This document shows, in pieces, positions 52,092-63,010 of a DNA stretch of 64,000 nt. The DNA lies in NCBI GenBank assembly GCA_021776195.1, contig JAJFGK010000081.1, positions 1 through 64,000 on the forward strand. The letters are read 5' to 3'. Each line of letters opens with the position of its first letter. The stretch's first letter is position 1. Position numbers and translations under genes: made by a program. The DNA comes from Kiloniellaceae bacterium (GTDB lineage Bacteria; Pseudomonadota; Alphaproteobacteria; Kiloniellales; Kiloniellaceae). The notes beneath the pieces are model-generated. The model was given only the letters and a program-made list of their open reading frames with translations. It had not been told where the DNA came from and made no database searches.

Positions 52092-53189
52092 ATCCCGGAC
52101 CGCGGTCCAGAGCGCCAGGGCCTGACGGGTCGCCGCCACATCGTGGACCCTGAGGAACTGGGCGCCGCGCGCGACCGCCGTCAGCGCCGCGGCCAGGGAC
52201 CCCGGCAGCCGTTCCTTGGGCGCCTCTGCCCGGCTCAGCCGGCCGATGAAGGACTTGCGGCTGGCGCCCAGCAGAACCGCACAGCCAAGGCCCTGAAAGA
52301 TCGCCATTTGTTCTAACAGGCGCAGGTTATGGTTCAGGGTCTTGCCGAAACCGATACCCGGATCCACGGCGATCTGATCCCGCTCCAGGCCGGCCGCGAG
52401 ACAGGCGGCGACCCGCGCCGCCAGATAGTCGAAGATATCGAGCGCGACATCGTCGTAGCGCGGGTCCTGCTGCATGGTCTTGGGCTCGCCCAGCATGTGC
52501 ATCATCACCACCGGGACCCGCCTCGCCGCGACCAGGGCCAGGCTTTCCGGATCGCCGGTCAGGGCCGTCACGTCATTGACCACGGCGGCGCCGGCATCCA
52601 GCGCGGCACGCTGCACCGCGGCACGCCGGCTATCGATCGAAACCAGACCGCCAGCCGCCGCCAGGGCCTCGACCACCGGCAGGACCCTGTCCGTTTCTTC
52701 CTGGGGCGACACTGGCTCGGCGCCGGGCCGCGTCGATTCGCCGCCGACATCGAGCAGGTCGGCGCCGGCCGCCATCATCGCCAGCCCATCGTCGATCGCT
52801 CTTGCCGCGTCGAAACGGTCGCCCCCGTCCGAAAAGGAATCCGGCGTCACGTTGATGATGCCCATGATACGGGGCCGGTCCAGGGCGAGACCGGCGAAGG
52901 CGCCGCGGGGGCGGACCAGTTGCTCGAGAGTTCGTTCCGCGACGGATCGCAGGCCGGCTTCGCCGGCCCAGTCGGCCAGGGCATCGAGCGCCAGAATGCG
53001 CCGTTCGCGACCGCCATCGGCAAAACGGACGGTGGCCTCGACCCGGTCGAACAGCAGGCCGCCCCCGGCCAGCCGAACCGCGCGGTCCGACGCCCCGAGC
53101 GCGCTCTCGAGTCCCACTGGACGGAGCGTCAGCAGGGTTTCGTCGGCCAAGCCGTCATCTCCCGGTTCAAGAAATCCTCCCTTTCTCAC
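52062..53189 (-). CDS. folP: Dihydropteroate synthase
   Basis: 375 residues; the catalytic TIM barrel occupies about 105-365. Signatures are IMGIINVTPDSFSDGG (about 108), DLLDVGGESTRPGAEPVS (about 143), SIDSRRAAVQRAAL, VNDVTAL, VVMMHMLGEPKTMQ, DPGIGFGKTLNHNL and LGASRKSFIG. The first 100 residues form an extra N-terminal segment seen in alphaproteobacterial FolP. Joins p-aminobenzoate to dihydropterin pyrophosphate. The C-terminal residues come from a tandem repeat and may vary. It follows ftsH. Confidence 0.94.
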   Translation of the reverse strand: MRKGGFLEPGDDGLADETLLTLRPVGLESALGASDRAVRLAGGGLLFDRVEATVRFADGGRERRILALDALADWAGEAGLRSVAERTLEQLVRPRGAFAGLALDRPRIMGIINVTPDSFSDGGDRFDAARAIDDGLAMMAAGADLLDVGGESTRPGAEPVSPQEETDRVLPVVEALAAAGGLVSIDSRRAAVQRAALDAGAAVVNDVTALTGDPESLALVAARRVPVVMMHMLGEPKTMQQDPRYDDVALDIFDYLAARVAACLAAGLERDQIAVDPGIGFGKTLNHNLRLLEQMAIFQGLGCAVLLGASRKSFIGRLSRAEAPKERLPGSLAAALTAVARGAQFLRVHDVAATRQALALWTAVRDAGQVEGQPV

Positions 53190-53219
53190 CTAGAGCCGAT
53201 CCATCACCGCGCAACGCAA

Positions 53220-53243
53220 GAGCCCCGCCAAACAGCGGGGCTC
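53220..53243 (-). terminator. Strong hairpin after ftsH
   Basis: GAGCCCCGC (53220-53228) and GCGGGGCTC (53235-53243) form a perfect 9-bp GC-rich stem with a 6-base loop, 26 bases after the ftsH stop and 30 before the folP start. The T-tract on either side is poor, so it may attenuate rather than fully stop transcription. Confidence 0.6.
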
Positions 53244-53268
53244 AAGATCTTGGGACTTTCGTCGGTTA

Positions 53269-55194
<1,926 letters not shown>

Positions 55195-55317
55195 GGGCCA
55201 AACCTCTTAACCTGTGTCGACCAAATCGCCCAATGTGGGCAGGCGTAAAGGGTCGCCCATGCACCTCGTGTGCCCGGACCACCTGCGTCCTTCCCTTAAG
55301 ATAGTGTACGCTCGCTC

Positions 55318-56652
55318 CTAAACAACAGTAAAGGTCCCACGGGATAAGGGAATTCGCGGCTGAAAGTCCCATTTGCCCAGGGCGCGGAGGCTCCAGCCCG
55401 GCCGCGACCAGCGCAAATGCGGCACCGCGATCAATCCTTGATCGTCCCACAGGCTGGCCAGCGCGAAACGGGCGGCCGCGGGCAGTCGCTGCAAGCTGTC
55501 GGTACCTGTCGCCCGGTTGCGCCCGGGCCCGGCCATGACCTCCCGCCAGCCCGTCGAGCCCAGGCAACGTGCCGTCAAAGCGCCTCTCGAGGGTCCCGGC
55601 CGCCGCCCCAGGACAATGCGAAACCGCCCATCCCAGAAACCCGGCCGGCCCGGGATAAGCACCGCCGGGGGGCAGCGTCCAACCTCGCGCAGAACCCAGA
55701 TTTTCCCCTTTTGGGTTACGACCCGGCAGCCGCCAAGGGTGCCGCCGGCAAATTCCGGGGCCGACAGACGGGTCCAAAGTCGCTCGGCCCGTGCCTGGCG
55801 CGGGGCGTAGCGGGCTCCGCCGATACTCAAGATCAAGTGCTCCAGAAGGTGCTTTCCGCCCGCGCCCGTCACACCTTCCCGGGCGAGCGACACCCAACCG
55901 CGCGGATCGAGACGGGCTGTCCCGGCCAGCAGTGCGGCGCAGGCCGCCTCCCGGTCGTCGCGCTCGGCCGCCAGTCCGGCCATGGCCCGGGCAAAGGCAG
56001 GGAGGGCGAGACCGGCCGCCGCCAAGCCAGGCAGCATCCCACGTAGACGCACTCTGGCGAAACGGGGATCCGCATTGCTCGGGTCTTCGACCCAGGTCAG
56101 GCCGCGCGCGGCCAGCGTGGCCTTCAGGCGTGCCTTGGGGATCGCCAGGACGGGCCGCAGGAGCCGGTAGTCGGGCCGCTCGACAATCGGCGCCATGCCG
56201 GCCAGCCCGGCCGGGCCGCTACCGCGCCCCAGGCGGAGCAGAAAGGTCTCCGCTTGGTCTTCGGCATGATGCCCCACCAATAGATGAAATGACCCCAGTT
56301 TGAGCATGGCGGCATGGAGCAGGTCATAGCGCGCGTCGCGGGCCTGTGCCTGAAGACCGCTCGCCGCCTTCTCCCCGCGCCAGGTCAGAACCCGCGCGCC
56401 CAGCCCGGCGCGCTCCAGGCGCCGGGCCGCGGCACGGGCTTCCTTCGCGGCCTCGGGCCTGAGCCCATGATCGACAATCAGGGCAACCGCCCGGCCGCCC
56501 TGCCGAACGGCCCAGTCGTGGGCCAGGACGGCCAGTGCCATGCTGTCGGGCCCGCCGGAGACGGCGACAGCCAGACAGGGCGACGGTTCGAAGGGGCCGA
56601 GGGGCGCCAGGAGCGACGCGAACTCGTCGTATCCGATCGGCCCCGCGCGCAT
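55318..56652 (-). CDS. tilS: tRNA(Ile)-lysidine synthetase
   Basis: 444 residues. The PP-loop VSGGPDSMALAVLAHDW (SGGPDS at about 32-37) and LVGHHAEDQAETFLLRLGRG (about 120-139) are the N-terminal ATPase signatures; a C-terminal tRNA-binding part follows. Modifies C34 of tRNA(Ile2) to lysidine so that AUA is read. The start at 56652 fits the family; no good ribosome-binding site precedes it, and the foldback repeat begins about 8 bases upstream, so an insertion may have removed the original leader. Confidence 0.92.
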   Translation of the reverse strand: MRAGPIGYDEFASLLAPLGPFEPSPCLAVAVSGGPDSMALAVLAHDWAVRQGGRAVALIVDHGLRPEAAKEARAAARRLERAGLGARVLTWRGEKAASGLQAQARDARYDLLHAAMLKLGSFHLLVGHHAEDQAETFLLRLGRGSGPAGLAGMAPIVERPDYRLLRPVLAIPKARLKATLAARGLTWVEDPSNADPRFARVRLRGMLPGLAAAGLALPAFARAMAGLAAERDDREAACAALLAGTARLDPRGWVSLAREGVTGAGGKHLLEHLILSIGGARYAPRQARAERLWTRLSAPEFAGGTLGGCRVVTQKGKIWVLREVGRCPPAVLIPGRPGFWDGRFRIVLGRRPGPSRGALTARCLGSTGWREVMAGPGRNRATGTDSLQRLPAAARFALASLWDDQGLIAVPHLRWSRPGWSLRALGKWDFQPRIPLSRGTFTVV

Positions 56653-56658
56653 CGGATC

Positions 56659-56939
56659 TAGAGCACTTCTTTGTTACATGGAACCATTTGACCGGGATGA
56701 TTTTGCCTTCTGGCAAGGCGCGCTTCGAAGAGCAATGCTAAAGCATCGATCGAGGAGCGGAACGCGGCCAGAAGGCAAAAGAACCCGGCCTCCGTTGGGC
56801 CATGGGGGATCATCGGGTGCGTTCCGTTGCTTGCCCGATGCCCAAACTCCAAGACCGGGGGCATCGCGCCGCGCAGCGCGCCTTGCCGAACGATCGCCTA
56901 TGATCCATCAAATGAATCCATGCAACAAAGAAGCGCTCT
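56659..56939. repeat. Foldback (MITE-like) repeat, copy 2
   Basis: About 280 bases, same orientation as copy 1 at 22928-23221 and clearly homologous over its length. The inverted ends are more decayed: left AGAGCACTTCTTTGTTACAT, right end reverse complement AGAGCGCTTCTTTGTTGCAT. An inner inverted pair TTTTGCCTTCTGGC / GCCAGAAGGCAAAA is perfect. TA flanks the left end but TG the right. No coding capacity. It fills the gap between cpoB (stop at 56952) and tilS (start at 56652), touching the tilS leader. Confidence 0.8.
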
Positions 56940-56951
56940 GGTCTGGCGAGG

Positions 56952-57956
56952 TCAGCTACAGCCCAGGCTGGCGCGCTCGCTCTTGGCCTTCTGCATGACC
57001 GTGGGCTGGGCGTTGGGATAGCGCTGCAGCAGCTCGTCGAAGGTGCCGCAGGCATCGCTCTTGTTGCCCAGCACCGACAGCGCCATGCCGAGTTTCAGCA
57101 GACTGGCCGGCGCCTTGGCGCCATCGGGATAAGCCTGGAAGGCCTCGGCGAAGGTTACGGCCGCGCCATTGTAGTCGCCCTGCACATAGTAGGTCTCGCC
57201 GAGCCAGTACTGGGCGTTGCCGGCCAGCGGGTCGCCCGCGTTCTGTGCCAGAAATGCGCCGAGGGCGAGCCGCGCTTCTTCGTAGTTGGCCTGCCGCAGC
57301 AGCGAGAAGGCGTACTCGTACTGTTCCTTGGGCGTGCCCGGCGGCAGTTCATAGCTGCCGTCGTCGAGCGAGGCGGTCTGCGTGGCGCTCTCCACCGACC
57401 CGATTGGCGGCGCCTGGGCGGCCTGGCTCGCCTGAAAGGCCTGCAGATCGCTCTGGGAGAGGGTGCCGATGGTGCCCGGCTGGCTGGAGCCGGCCCCGGC
57501 CGGCGGCAGGGCGCCCGCCTGGGGCAGTCCGTCGGCGCCAACTTGGGCGCCCACCAGGCTTTGACGTTCCAGAGCCTCGAGCCGCAGCCGGGTCTCTTCC
57601 GCCAGACTGTCGAGACGTCCGTTGACGCTGTCGATGGCAAAGCCAAGATCCTCGACCTGTCCGGTCAGCGATTGCAAAGCCGCCTCGAATTGGGACATAC
57701 GCAGTTCGATGCGCGCGGCCTGGGCCTGATTAATATCGCCGCCTACGGCACCGGTGGTCTTGGGCGGCGGAGCGCCCTGATAGACCACGCGCTGCATGTC
57801 GGTCAGCTCGCGCTGCAGGCGGTCGATCTTGCTCGATAGCCCCTGAAGGTCGTTGGACTGCGCGGCGAGGTCCGGCACCCCGACAAGCGCCGCGAGCAGC
57901 ACCAAACCCAGGAGCCCGCTGCCGAGCCCTCGGCTCGAGAATAGCCGGTCTGTCAT
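56952..57956 (-). CDS. cpoB: Tol-Pal system protein CpoB (YbgF)
   Basis: 334 residues. A signal peptide (about 1-32, LLGLVLLAALVGVPDLAAQ) precedes a coiled-coil trimerisation stretch (about 35-110, LSSKIDRLQRELTDMQ). A Pro/Ala-rich linker and C-terminal TPR repeats follow (from about 210, EQYEYAFSLLRQANYEEARL and YWLGETYYVQGDYNGAA). Periplasmic; coordinates outer-membrane constriction with peptidoglycan synthesis during division. Last gene of the Tol-Pal cluster but separated from pal by a terminator. Confidence 0.93.
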   Translation of the reverse strand: MTDRLFSSRGLGSGLLGLVLLAALVGVPDLAAQSNDLQGLSSKIDRLQRELTDMQRVVYQGAPPPKTTGAVGGDINQAQAARIELRMSQFEAALQSLTGQVEDLGFAIDSVNGRLDSLAEETRLRLEALERQSLVGAQVGADGLPQAGALPPAGAGSSQPGTIGTLSQSDLQAFQASQAAQAPPIGSVESATQTASLDDGSYELPPGTPKEQYEYAFSLLRQANYEEARLALGAFLAQNAGDPLAGNAQYWLGETYYVQGDYNGAAVTFAEAFQAYPDGAKAPASLLKLGMALSVLGNKSDACGTFDELLQRYPNAQPTVMQKAKSERASLGCS

Positions 57957-58066
57957 AATCTCTGCCTCCCGGTCCCGCGAAATGATTGGCTGGCGAGGGG
58001 ATCACTAGCCCCCCAAGGTGTCAACAATGTGGCAGAGAGCACAGCACCACCTACGGCCCGATCCAC

Positions 58067-58111
58067 AAAAAGCACGGGCCCGACCCAGGCCGCAGGGCCT
58101 GGATCGGGCTC
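58067..58111 (-). terminator. Rho-independent terminator after pal
   Basis: CCCGACCCAGGCC (58079-58091) pairs with GGCCTGGATCGGG (58096-58108), 12 of 13 positions, around a GCAG loop. On the minus strand it is followed by CGTGC and TTTTT (58071-58067). This lies about 100 bases after the pal stop and 110 before cpoB. Confidence 0.75.
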
Positions 58112-58213
58112 GATCACTGCGCCGGAGAGCCGCGGCCCGTGACCTACCGTGCCTTGCGGCCAACCGTGAACCGCGGCCGACCGCGCGAACGCCGGTCCGC
58201 GCCGCGGGGCCGA

Positions 58214-58732
58214 TCAGTTGACCAGGAACACGCCGCGGCGGTTCTGGGCCCAGGCCGACTCGTTCGATCCCAGCACCGCCGGACGCTCCTTGCCGTAGGA
58301 GATCGTGTCGATGCGGTTGGGATTGACGCCCAGGGCGATCAGATAGTCCCGCGCCGCCGATGCGCGCCGGGCACCGAGGGCGAGGTTGTACTCGCGGGTG
58401 CCGCGCTCGTCGGCGTGACCCTCGACCGTGACGATGACACCCTGATAGGTCGACATCCAGGCGGCCAGGCCCTGCAGGGTGTTCTGCGACTCGGCGTTCA
58501 GATCCGATGAGTTGTAGGCGTAGAAGACACGGTCTCCGACTTGAACCGTGAGCTGCTCTTGCGATCCTGGGGCCGGCCCCGGCAAGGGCTGACTATCGGT
58601 CGCGGTGGTGGCGGTCGAGGTGGTGGTGTTGGAGGCACCCCCGCTATCCGCGCCACCATCGCCTTCAGGCGCGGTTTCGCAAGCGGCGAGAAGGAACAAG
58701 GCTGCAAGGAGAGTAAGGAACTTCGCGCGCAT
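58214..58732 (-). CDS. pal: Peptidoglycan-associated lipoprotein
   Basis: 172 residues. A lipoprotein signal with LLAAC (Cys about 18) precedes a Gly/Ser/Thr-rich linker and an OmpA-like domain (about 65-172) with VYFAYNSSDL-like VFYAYNSSDLNAESQNTL, VEGHADERGTREYNLALGAR and IDTISYGKERPA. It anchors the outer membrane to peptidoglycan and interacts with TolB. ATG 58732 has AAAGGG upstream; a TTG five codons earlier is in frame. It is followed by a terminator. Confidence 0.95.
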   Translation of the reverse strand: MRAKFLTLLAALFLLAACETAPEGDGGADSGGASNTTTSTATTATDSQPLPGPAPGSQEQLTVQVGDRVFYAYNSSDLNAESQNTLQGLAAWMSTYQGVIVTVEGHADERGTREYNLALGARRASAARDYLIALGVNPNRIDTISYGKERPAVLGSNESAWAQNRRGVFLVN

Positions 58733-58867
58733 TTTCTGCCCTTTCAAGACATGTCGGGTATGCAGGATTTGGAGTGCCGTTGCTTCGACTTGTCGCTGGC
58801 CCCCCCTTTGAACGACTCGAAGGTCGTAAAGGCGTTTTCTATTGACTGCCTTATAGCTGTTGAAGCG

Positions 58868-60259
58868 CTAGGGAATCAAGGGGGACCAAGCCGGATCGGA
58901 CGCATCGAGCGGAGTGGTAATCTCTCTTTCGTTGTGGCCCGTCAAATCGATGGTGAAGAGCTTCGCCGAAACCTTGCCCTGATTGTCGGCCTTGCCCTGG
59001 CGAAAGTAGGCAAGCACCCGGCCATTGGGGGCCCAGGTCGGCGCCTCGACGTCGAAGTCCCTGACCAGCATGCGCTCTTCGCTGCCGTCCGGTTTCATCA
59101 CACCGACATAAAAGTCGCCCTGAAACTGCCGTGTGAAGGAAATCAGGTCCCCGCGCGGCGACCAGACCGGGGTGAAGTAACTGCCGCTGCCGCGGCTGAT
59201 TCGGCGCACGTTGCCGCCGTTGCGATCCATCACATAGAGTTGAGCCCGCCCGCCACGGTTGGAATTGAAGACGATGAACTGACCGTCGGGAGAGTAGGAC
59301 GGCGAGGTATCGATCGCGGTGTGATTGGTGAGACGCCGCTCCTCGCGGGTTCTGAGGTCCAGGGTGTAGATCTCGGAGTTGCCGTCCTGCACCATGGAAA
59401 GCACCACCGCATTGCCGTCAGGGGCAAAGCGCGGCGCAAAGGTCATGCCGGGAAACTGGCCGAGCAGTTCTTGCTGTCCGGTGCTGAGATTGAACAGATA
59501 GACCCGCGGCACCTCGCGCCCGCCGACCTTGCGGTAGGCCATGTAGGTGATTTCCTGGGTCGTCGGCGAAAAGCGCGGGGTCAGCACGGTCTCGTCGCCG
59601 TCGGTCAGGAAGCGGTGGTTTGCGCCGTCCTGGTCCATGATCGCGAGGCGCTTCTCGCGCCGGTTCTGCGGACCGGATTCGGCAATATAGACGATGCGGG
59701 TGTCGAAATAGCCGGCCTCGCCGGTCAGGCGCTTGTAGATGGCGTCCGAGATGATATGGGCCACCCGGCGCCAGTTATCGGGCGCGGTGAAATAGGCCAG
59801 ACCGGTCATCTGCGATTCGGCAAAGACGTCCCATAGGCGAAACTCGACCCGCAGCCGGCCGTCGGGCTCCTGAACCACGGCGCCACTGACCAGTGCCTGG
59901 GAGTTGATCAGGCGCCAATCGCCAAAGCGCGGACCCAATCGCAGGGACTCGGGCTTTTGGATGAAAGCGCCTTGATCGATCGGGCGAAACAGGCCCGTGT
60001 TCTGCAGGTTGGCCGAGATCACGCCACTGATGTCGCGGCCGACCGTGGCGGTATCGGGAGTCTCGCCGTAGAGATCCGTGATCGCCACCGGCAAGGGCTC
60101 GACGAACCCCTCGGTGATGTCGACGGTGATTTCGGCGCGGGCGAGGCCGGCCACCGCCAGCGCCGTTGCAAGGCCAAGCACCGCGGCCCTGAGCGCCCTT
60201 GTTCCTGCGTGCGCCTTGGCGTTGGTTCTGCGCCGAGGGTTGGCGGACGTGCTTGTCAT
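58868..60259 (-). CDS. tolB: Tol-Pal system beta-propeller protein TolB
   Basis: 463 residues. A signal peptide (about 28-46, [16 protein letters not shown]) is followed by the N-terminal TolB domain and a six-blade beta-propeller. The blades carry repeats such as [47 protein letters not shown] and [13 protein letters not shown]. Periplasmic partner of Pal. ATG 60259 (GGGAGAC upstream) was chosen; the frame opens at the tolA stop. The gap of 68 bases to tolA contains nothing else. Confidence 0.95.
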   Translation of the reverse strand: MTSTSANPRRRTNAKAHAGTRALRAAVLGLATALAVAGLARAEITVDITEGFVEPLPVAITDLYGETPDTATVGRDISGVISANLQNTGLFRPIDQGAFIQKPESLRLGPRFGDWRLINSQALVSGAVVQEPDGRLRVEFRLWDVFAESQMTGLAYFTAPDNWRRVAHIISDAIYKRLTGEAGYFDTRIVYIAESGPQNRREKRLAIMDQDGANHRFLTDGDETVLTPRFSPTTQEITYMAYRKVGGREVPRVYLFNLSTGQQELLGQFPGMTFAPRFAPDGNAVVLSMVQDGNSEIYTLDLRTREERRLTNHTAIDTSPSYSPDGQFIVFNSNRGGRAQLYVMDRNGGNVRRISRGSGSYFTPVWSPRGDLISFTRQFQGDFYVGVMKPDGSEERMLVRDFDVEAPTWAPNGRVLAYFRQGKADNQGKVSAKLFTIDLTGHNEREITTPLDASDPAWSPLIP

Positions 60260-60327
60260 AACATCTGTCTCCCGGAGATTGCTTTCATGGCCGTCGATCT
60301 GCGGCACCATCGGTTGAGTTTTTCCCA

Positions 60328-61275
60328 CTAGAACATTTCACTCGGATTGAAGCGCAGCGTGACCTCGCGCCACGAATTGAATTTGGCCGGCGGCAGACCC
60401 TCGAAGGGGCTGCATTTCAGCACCGATCGCCGGGCATTTTCCGCGGCGCTGCGATAAAAGGCATCGATCGTGGTGCGCGTTACATCGACGATTTCGGCGC
60501 GCTGCACCGAGCCGTCGGGGCTGAACAGGACCCGAATATCGACCACCAGATCGGCGGCCTTCTGGGCTCCGGCATCGACCCGCCAGCAACGCTTCATCTG
60601 ACTCTGCAACAGCGCGACGATCTCGCGCTGCTCGAAGACCGAGGCCACCCGGGTCTCACCGACCTCGGGGGCCCTGGCCTCCTGGGTCTCGCCCTTGGGC
60701 TGCGGCTTTTCTTTTTCTCGCAGAACGTTCTTCAGGATCGACTGCAGGCGGTCTTCCTGCTCCTCGGGTTCGGGCTCCGGCTTGGCGGCCGTCTGGACCG
60801 CCGGTTTGCGCTGCGGCAAGGGCACCGGTGGTTTGGTCTCCGCCTCGGGTTCCGGCTCGGGTTCCGGCTCGGGCTCGGGCTCGGGCTCGGGTTCCGGTTC
60901 GGGCTCTGGTTTGGGCGGCGGCGGCGGAACCGGATTGGGCGGCGGGTCGGCCGCGGCCTGCTGGACCGGCTCGGGCTCCGGCCGATTGGGATCGTCGATC
61001 TTCGGCAGCGGCTTGGCCTGAGGTTTCGGCGGGCTCACGCTGGCCGTGCGGTCGGGTTTGGACGGCGGATCCGGCAAGGGGTCCTTCTCTTCGGCCTTGG
61101 GTTCTTCCTCGGGCTCGGGCTCGGGTGTCGGTTCTTTTTCCGTATCCAGAACCAGCAGTTCAACAGGGATTGGCGCGTCGCTCTGCAACGGCTCGAACAG
61201 GTCGGGGAGACCGAAAATCAAGAGCGCAAGCACCACGCCGTGGAGGGCCGCCGAAAGTGTGATGCCGCTCTGCAT
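60328..61275 (-). CDS. tolA: TolA-like cell envelope protein
   Basis: 315 residues. One N-terminal membrane helix (about 5-27, [20 protein letters not shown]) and a long Pro/Glu/Lys-rich spacer (about 40-195) containing a run of PE dipeptides lead to a C-terminal TonB/TolA-like domain (about 225-315) with [14 protein letters not shown] and [20 protein letters not shown]. It links TolQR to the outer membrane. The spacer is PE-rich where enterobacterial TolA has a helical KA-rich region, as is common in alphaproteobacteria. It lies between tolR and tolB. Confidence 0.9.
   Translation of the reverse strand: MQSGITLSAALHGVVLALLIFGLPDLFEPLQSDAPIPVELLVLDTEKEPTPEPEPEEEPKAEEKDPLPDPPSKPDRTASVSPPKPQAKPLPKIDDPNRPEPEPVQQAAADPPPNPVPPPPPKPEPEPEPEPEPEPEPEPEPEPEAETKPPVPLPQRKPAVQTAAKPEPEPEEQEDRLQSILKNVLREKEKPQPKGETQEARAPEVGETRVASVFEQREIVALLQSQMKRCWRVDAGAQKAADLVVDIRVLFSPDGSVQRAEIVDVTRTTIDAFYRSAAENARRSVLKCSPFEGLPPAKFNSWREVTLRFNPSEMF
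60842..60912 (-). repeat. Low-complexity GGCTCGGGTTCC-type repeat in tolA
   Basis: A run of GGCTCGGGTTCC and GGCTCG units, coding for alternating Pro-Glu in the TolA spacer. Length variation in steps of two codons is likely and probably harmless. Confidence 0.8.
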
Positions 61276-61358
61276 TCGTTACACTCGAAGTCCCGTCCTT
61301 GGGCGATCCGTCCGCCGGATTGCCGCCGTTCCCATAGATGACCGAACCCGCCGCACGG

Positions 61359-61835
61359 CTATTCCGGCGCCGGCTGTTCGATGACCGCGTCTTCACTGCC
61401 CGGCTGCTGCGAGATCAAGGCGACCCGGGTGTAGCCGGCCCGGTTCACCAGGCCCATCACGACCATGACCCGGCCGTAGTCGATCGAGCGGTCGCCGCGG
61501 ATGTAGATCCGGGTATCGGCCTTGTTCTCGGTAATCGCGATCAACCGCGGGATCAGGTTCTCCAGCTCGACCTCGGTGTCCTGGATGTAAATCAATCCCT
61601 CGGCGTCGACGCTCACCACCAGCGGTTCGTCGGGCTCGGTCAGGGACTGCGCCTCGCTTTCGGGCAGGTCGACCGGGACGCCGACGGTCAAGAGCGGCGC
61701 CGTCACCATGAAGATGACCAGCAAAACCAGCATGACATCGACGAAGGGCGTCACGTTGATCTCCGCAACCGGCCCTTGGCGCTGGCGCCGGCCGCGGGCG
61801 AAACGGTTCGCCCCCTGCTGCATGCCACCAGCCAT
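61359..61835 (-). CDS. tolR: Tol-Pal system protein TolR
   Basis: 158 residues. One membrane helix (about 22-46) holds the family motif EINVTPFVDVMLVLLVIFMV with the proton-relay Asp, and a periplasmic ExbD/TolR domain follows (about 60-145, TRIYIRGDRSIDYGRVMVVM). It works with TolQ as the proton channel that drives TolA. It lies 2 bases after tolQ and 83 bases before tolA. Confidence 0.95.
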   Translation of the reverse strand: MAGGMQQGANRFARGRRQRQGPVAEINVTPFVDVMLVLLVIFMVTAPLLTVGVPVDLPESEAQSLTEPDEPLVVSVDAEGLIYIQDTEVELENLIPRLIAITENKADTRIYIRGDRSIDYGRVMVVMGLVNRAGYTRVALISQQPGSEDAVIEQPAPE

Positions 61836-61837
61836 GG

Positions 61838-62560
61838 CTAGGTCCTATCCTCGAGCTCGCGGGACAGCAAGGTGCTGAACTCGACCGCGAAGGCCTGCAG
61901 GCGGCCCTCGTAGCGCTGCAGGTCATTGTTGATCTTGTTGTAGGCGATGACCGCCGGAATCGCCGCCACCAGGCCCAGCGCCGTGGCGAAGAGCGCCTCG
62001 GCGATGCCCGGCGCCACCACCGCGAGACTGGTGTTCTTCGAGGCGGCAATCGAGGCGAAGGCATTCATGATGCCCCAAACGGTTCCGAAGAGGCCGATGA
62101 AGGGCGCCGAAGAGCCGACCGAGGCCAGGAAGATCATGGCCTTTTCGATGTGCTCCATCTCGCGGTTCAAGGCGATGTCCATGACCCGGTCAACGCGCTG
62201 CTGCAGGCCGGCCTTGAAATGGTCGTCGCGCGCGCCACTGGCACCGGTGCGGCGCCATTCCCGCATGGCCGTGACAAAGATCGCGGCCATGGGATCGGCG
62301 GCCCGGCGGTCGATCCGGTCGTAGAGATCGTCGAGCGACCCGCCCGACCAAAAATCGTCCTCGAACTGATCGGCCAGGCGGCGCAGACGGCGCAGGCGAA
62401 TCAGCTTGTCGAAGATGATGGTCCAGGTCCAAAAGGACGCCAGGATCAGAATCACAATGACGATCTTGACCACGATATCGGCCTCGAGGAAGAGGCCCCA
62501 GATCGAAAAGTCCTGAATGGCTCCGCCCAGATCCAAAGCGTCGACGCTATCCTGTCCCAT
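61838..62560 (-). CDS. tolQ: Tol-Pal system protein TolQ
   Basis: 240 residues with three membrane helices (about 25-50, 145-165, 180-205). FLASVGSSAPFIGLFGTVWGIMNAF (in parts FIGLFGTVWGIMNAF) and AEALFATALGLVAAIPAVIAYN are the MotA/TolQ/ExbB channel signatures. Start 62560; it lies 3 bases after ybgC. Together with the ExbB at 3.3 kb, this is the second stator protein of the family in the window. Confidence 0.95.
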   Translation of the reverse strand: MGQDSVDALDLGGAIQDFSIWGLFLEADIVVKIVIVILILASFWTWTIIFDKLIRLRRLRRLADQFEDDFWSGGSLDDLYDRIDRRAADPMAAIFVTAMREWRRTGASGARDDHFKAGLQQRVDRVMDIALNREMEHIEKAMIFLASVGSSAPFIGLFGTVWGIMNAFASIAASKNTSLAVVAPGIAEALFATALGLVAAIPAVIAYNKINNDLQRYEGRLQAFAVEFSTLLSRELEDRT

Positions 62561-62563
62561 GAA

Positions 62564-63010
62564 TTACCCCTGTTGTTCTTCGACTAAGAGCGGCGCCATC
62601 GCCCGATGCACCGCGGATGGGATGCGGGTCGGCCGGCCATTGGAGCGTATCGCCGCAACCCGGACCCGCAGTGCGACCAGAAGTTCGCTGTCGTGCAGAA
62701 TGTCCTGCCCCAAGGTGATGCTGGCGCCGCCCAAGGCGAGCAGGCGCGAATTCACGGTCAAGAGGTCGTCGAGCCGCGCCGGCCGCAAGAAATCGATTTG
62801 GCAGTCGCGCACCGCAAAGGCGACATCCTGGTCGGCCAGCAGCCGCGACTGGTCGATGCCGAGCTCGCGCAACAGCTCGGTGCGCGCCCGTTCGGCATAG
62901 TTGAGATAGCGCGCGTGATAGACGATGCCGCCGGCATCGGTGTCCTCGTAGTAGATCCGCACCGGATAACCGTGGCGGGAGCGATCGGTCGCGCTGGCCA
63001 AAGCCGTCAA
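62564..63010 (-). CDS. ybgC: YbgC-family acyl-CoA thioesterase
   Basis: 148 residues of the 4HBT hot-dog fold. [29 protein letters not shown] near the N-terminus contains the catalytic Asp (in parts [16 protein letters not shown]). It hydrolyses acyl-CoA thioesters and is conserved as first gene of Tol-Pal operons. The ATG overlaps the ruvB stop by 4 bases (63007-63010), so the operon is coupled to ruvB. Confidence 0.94.
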   Translation of the reverse strand: MTALASATDRSRHGYPVRIYYEDTDAGGIVYHARYLNYAERARTELLRELGIDQSRLLADQDVAFAVRDCQIDFLRPARLDDLLTVNSRLLALGGASITLGQDILHDSELLVALRVRVAAIRSNGRPTRIPSAVHRAMAPLLVEEQQG

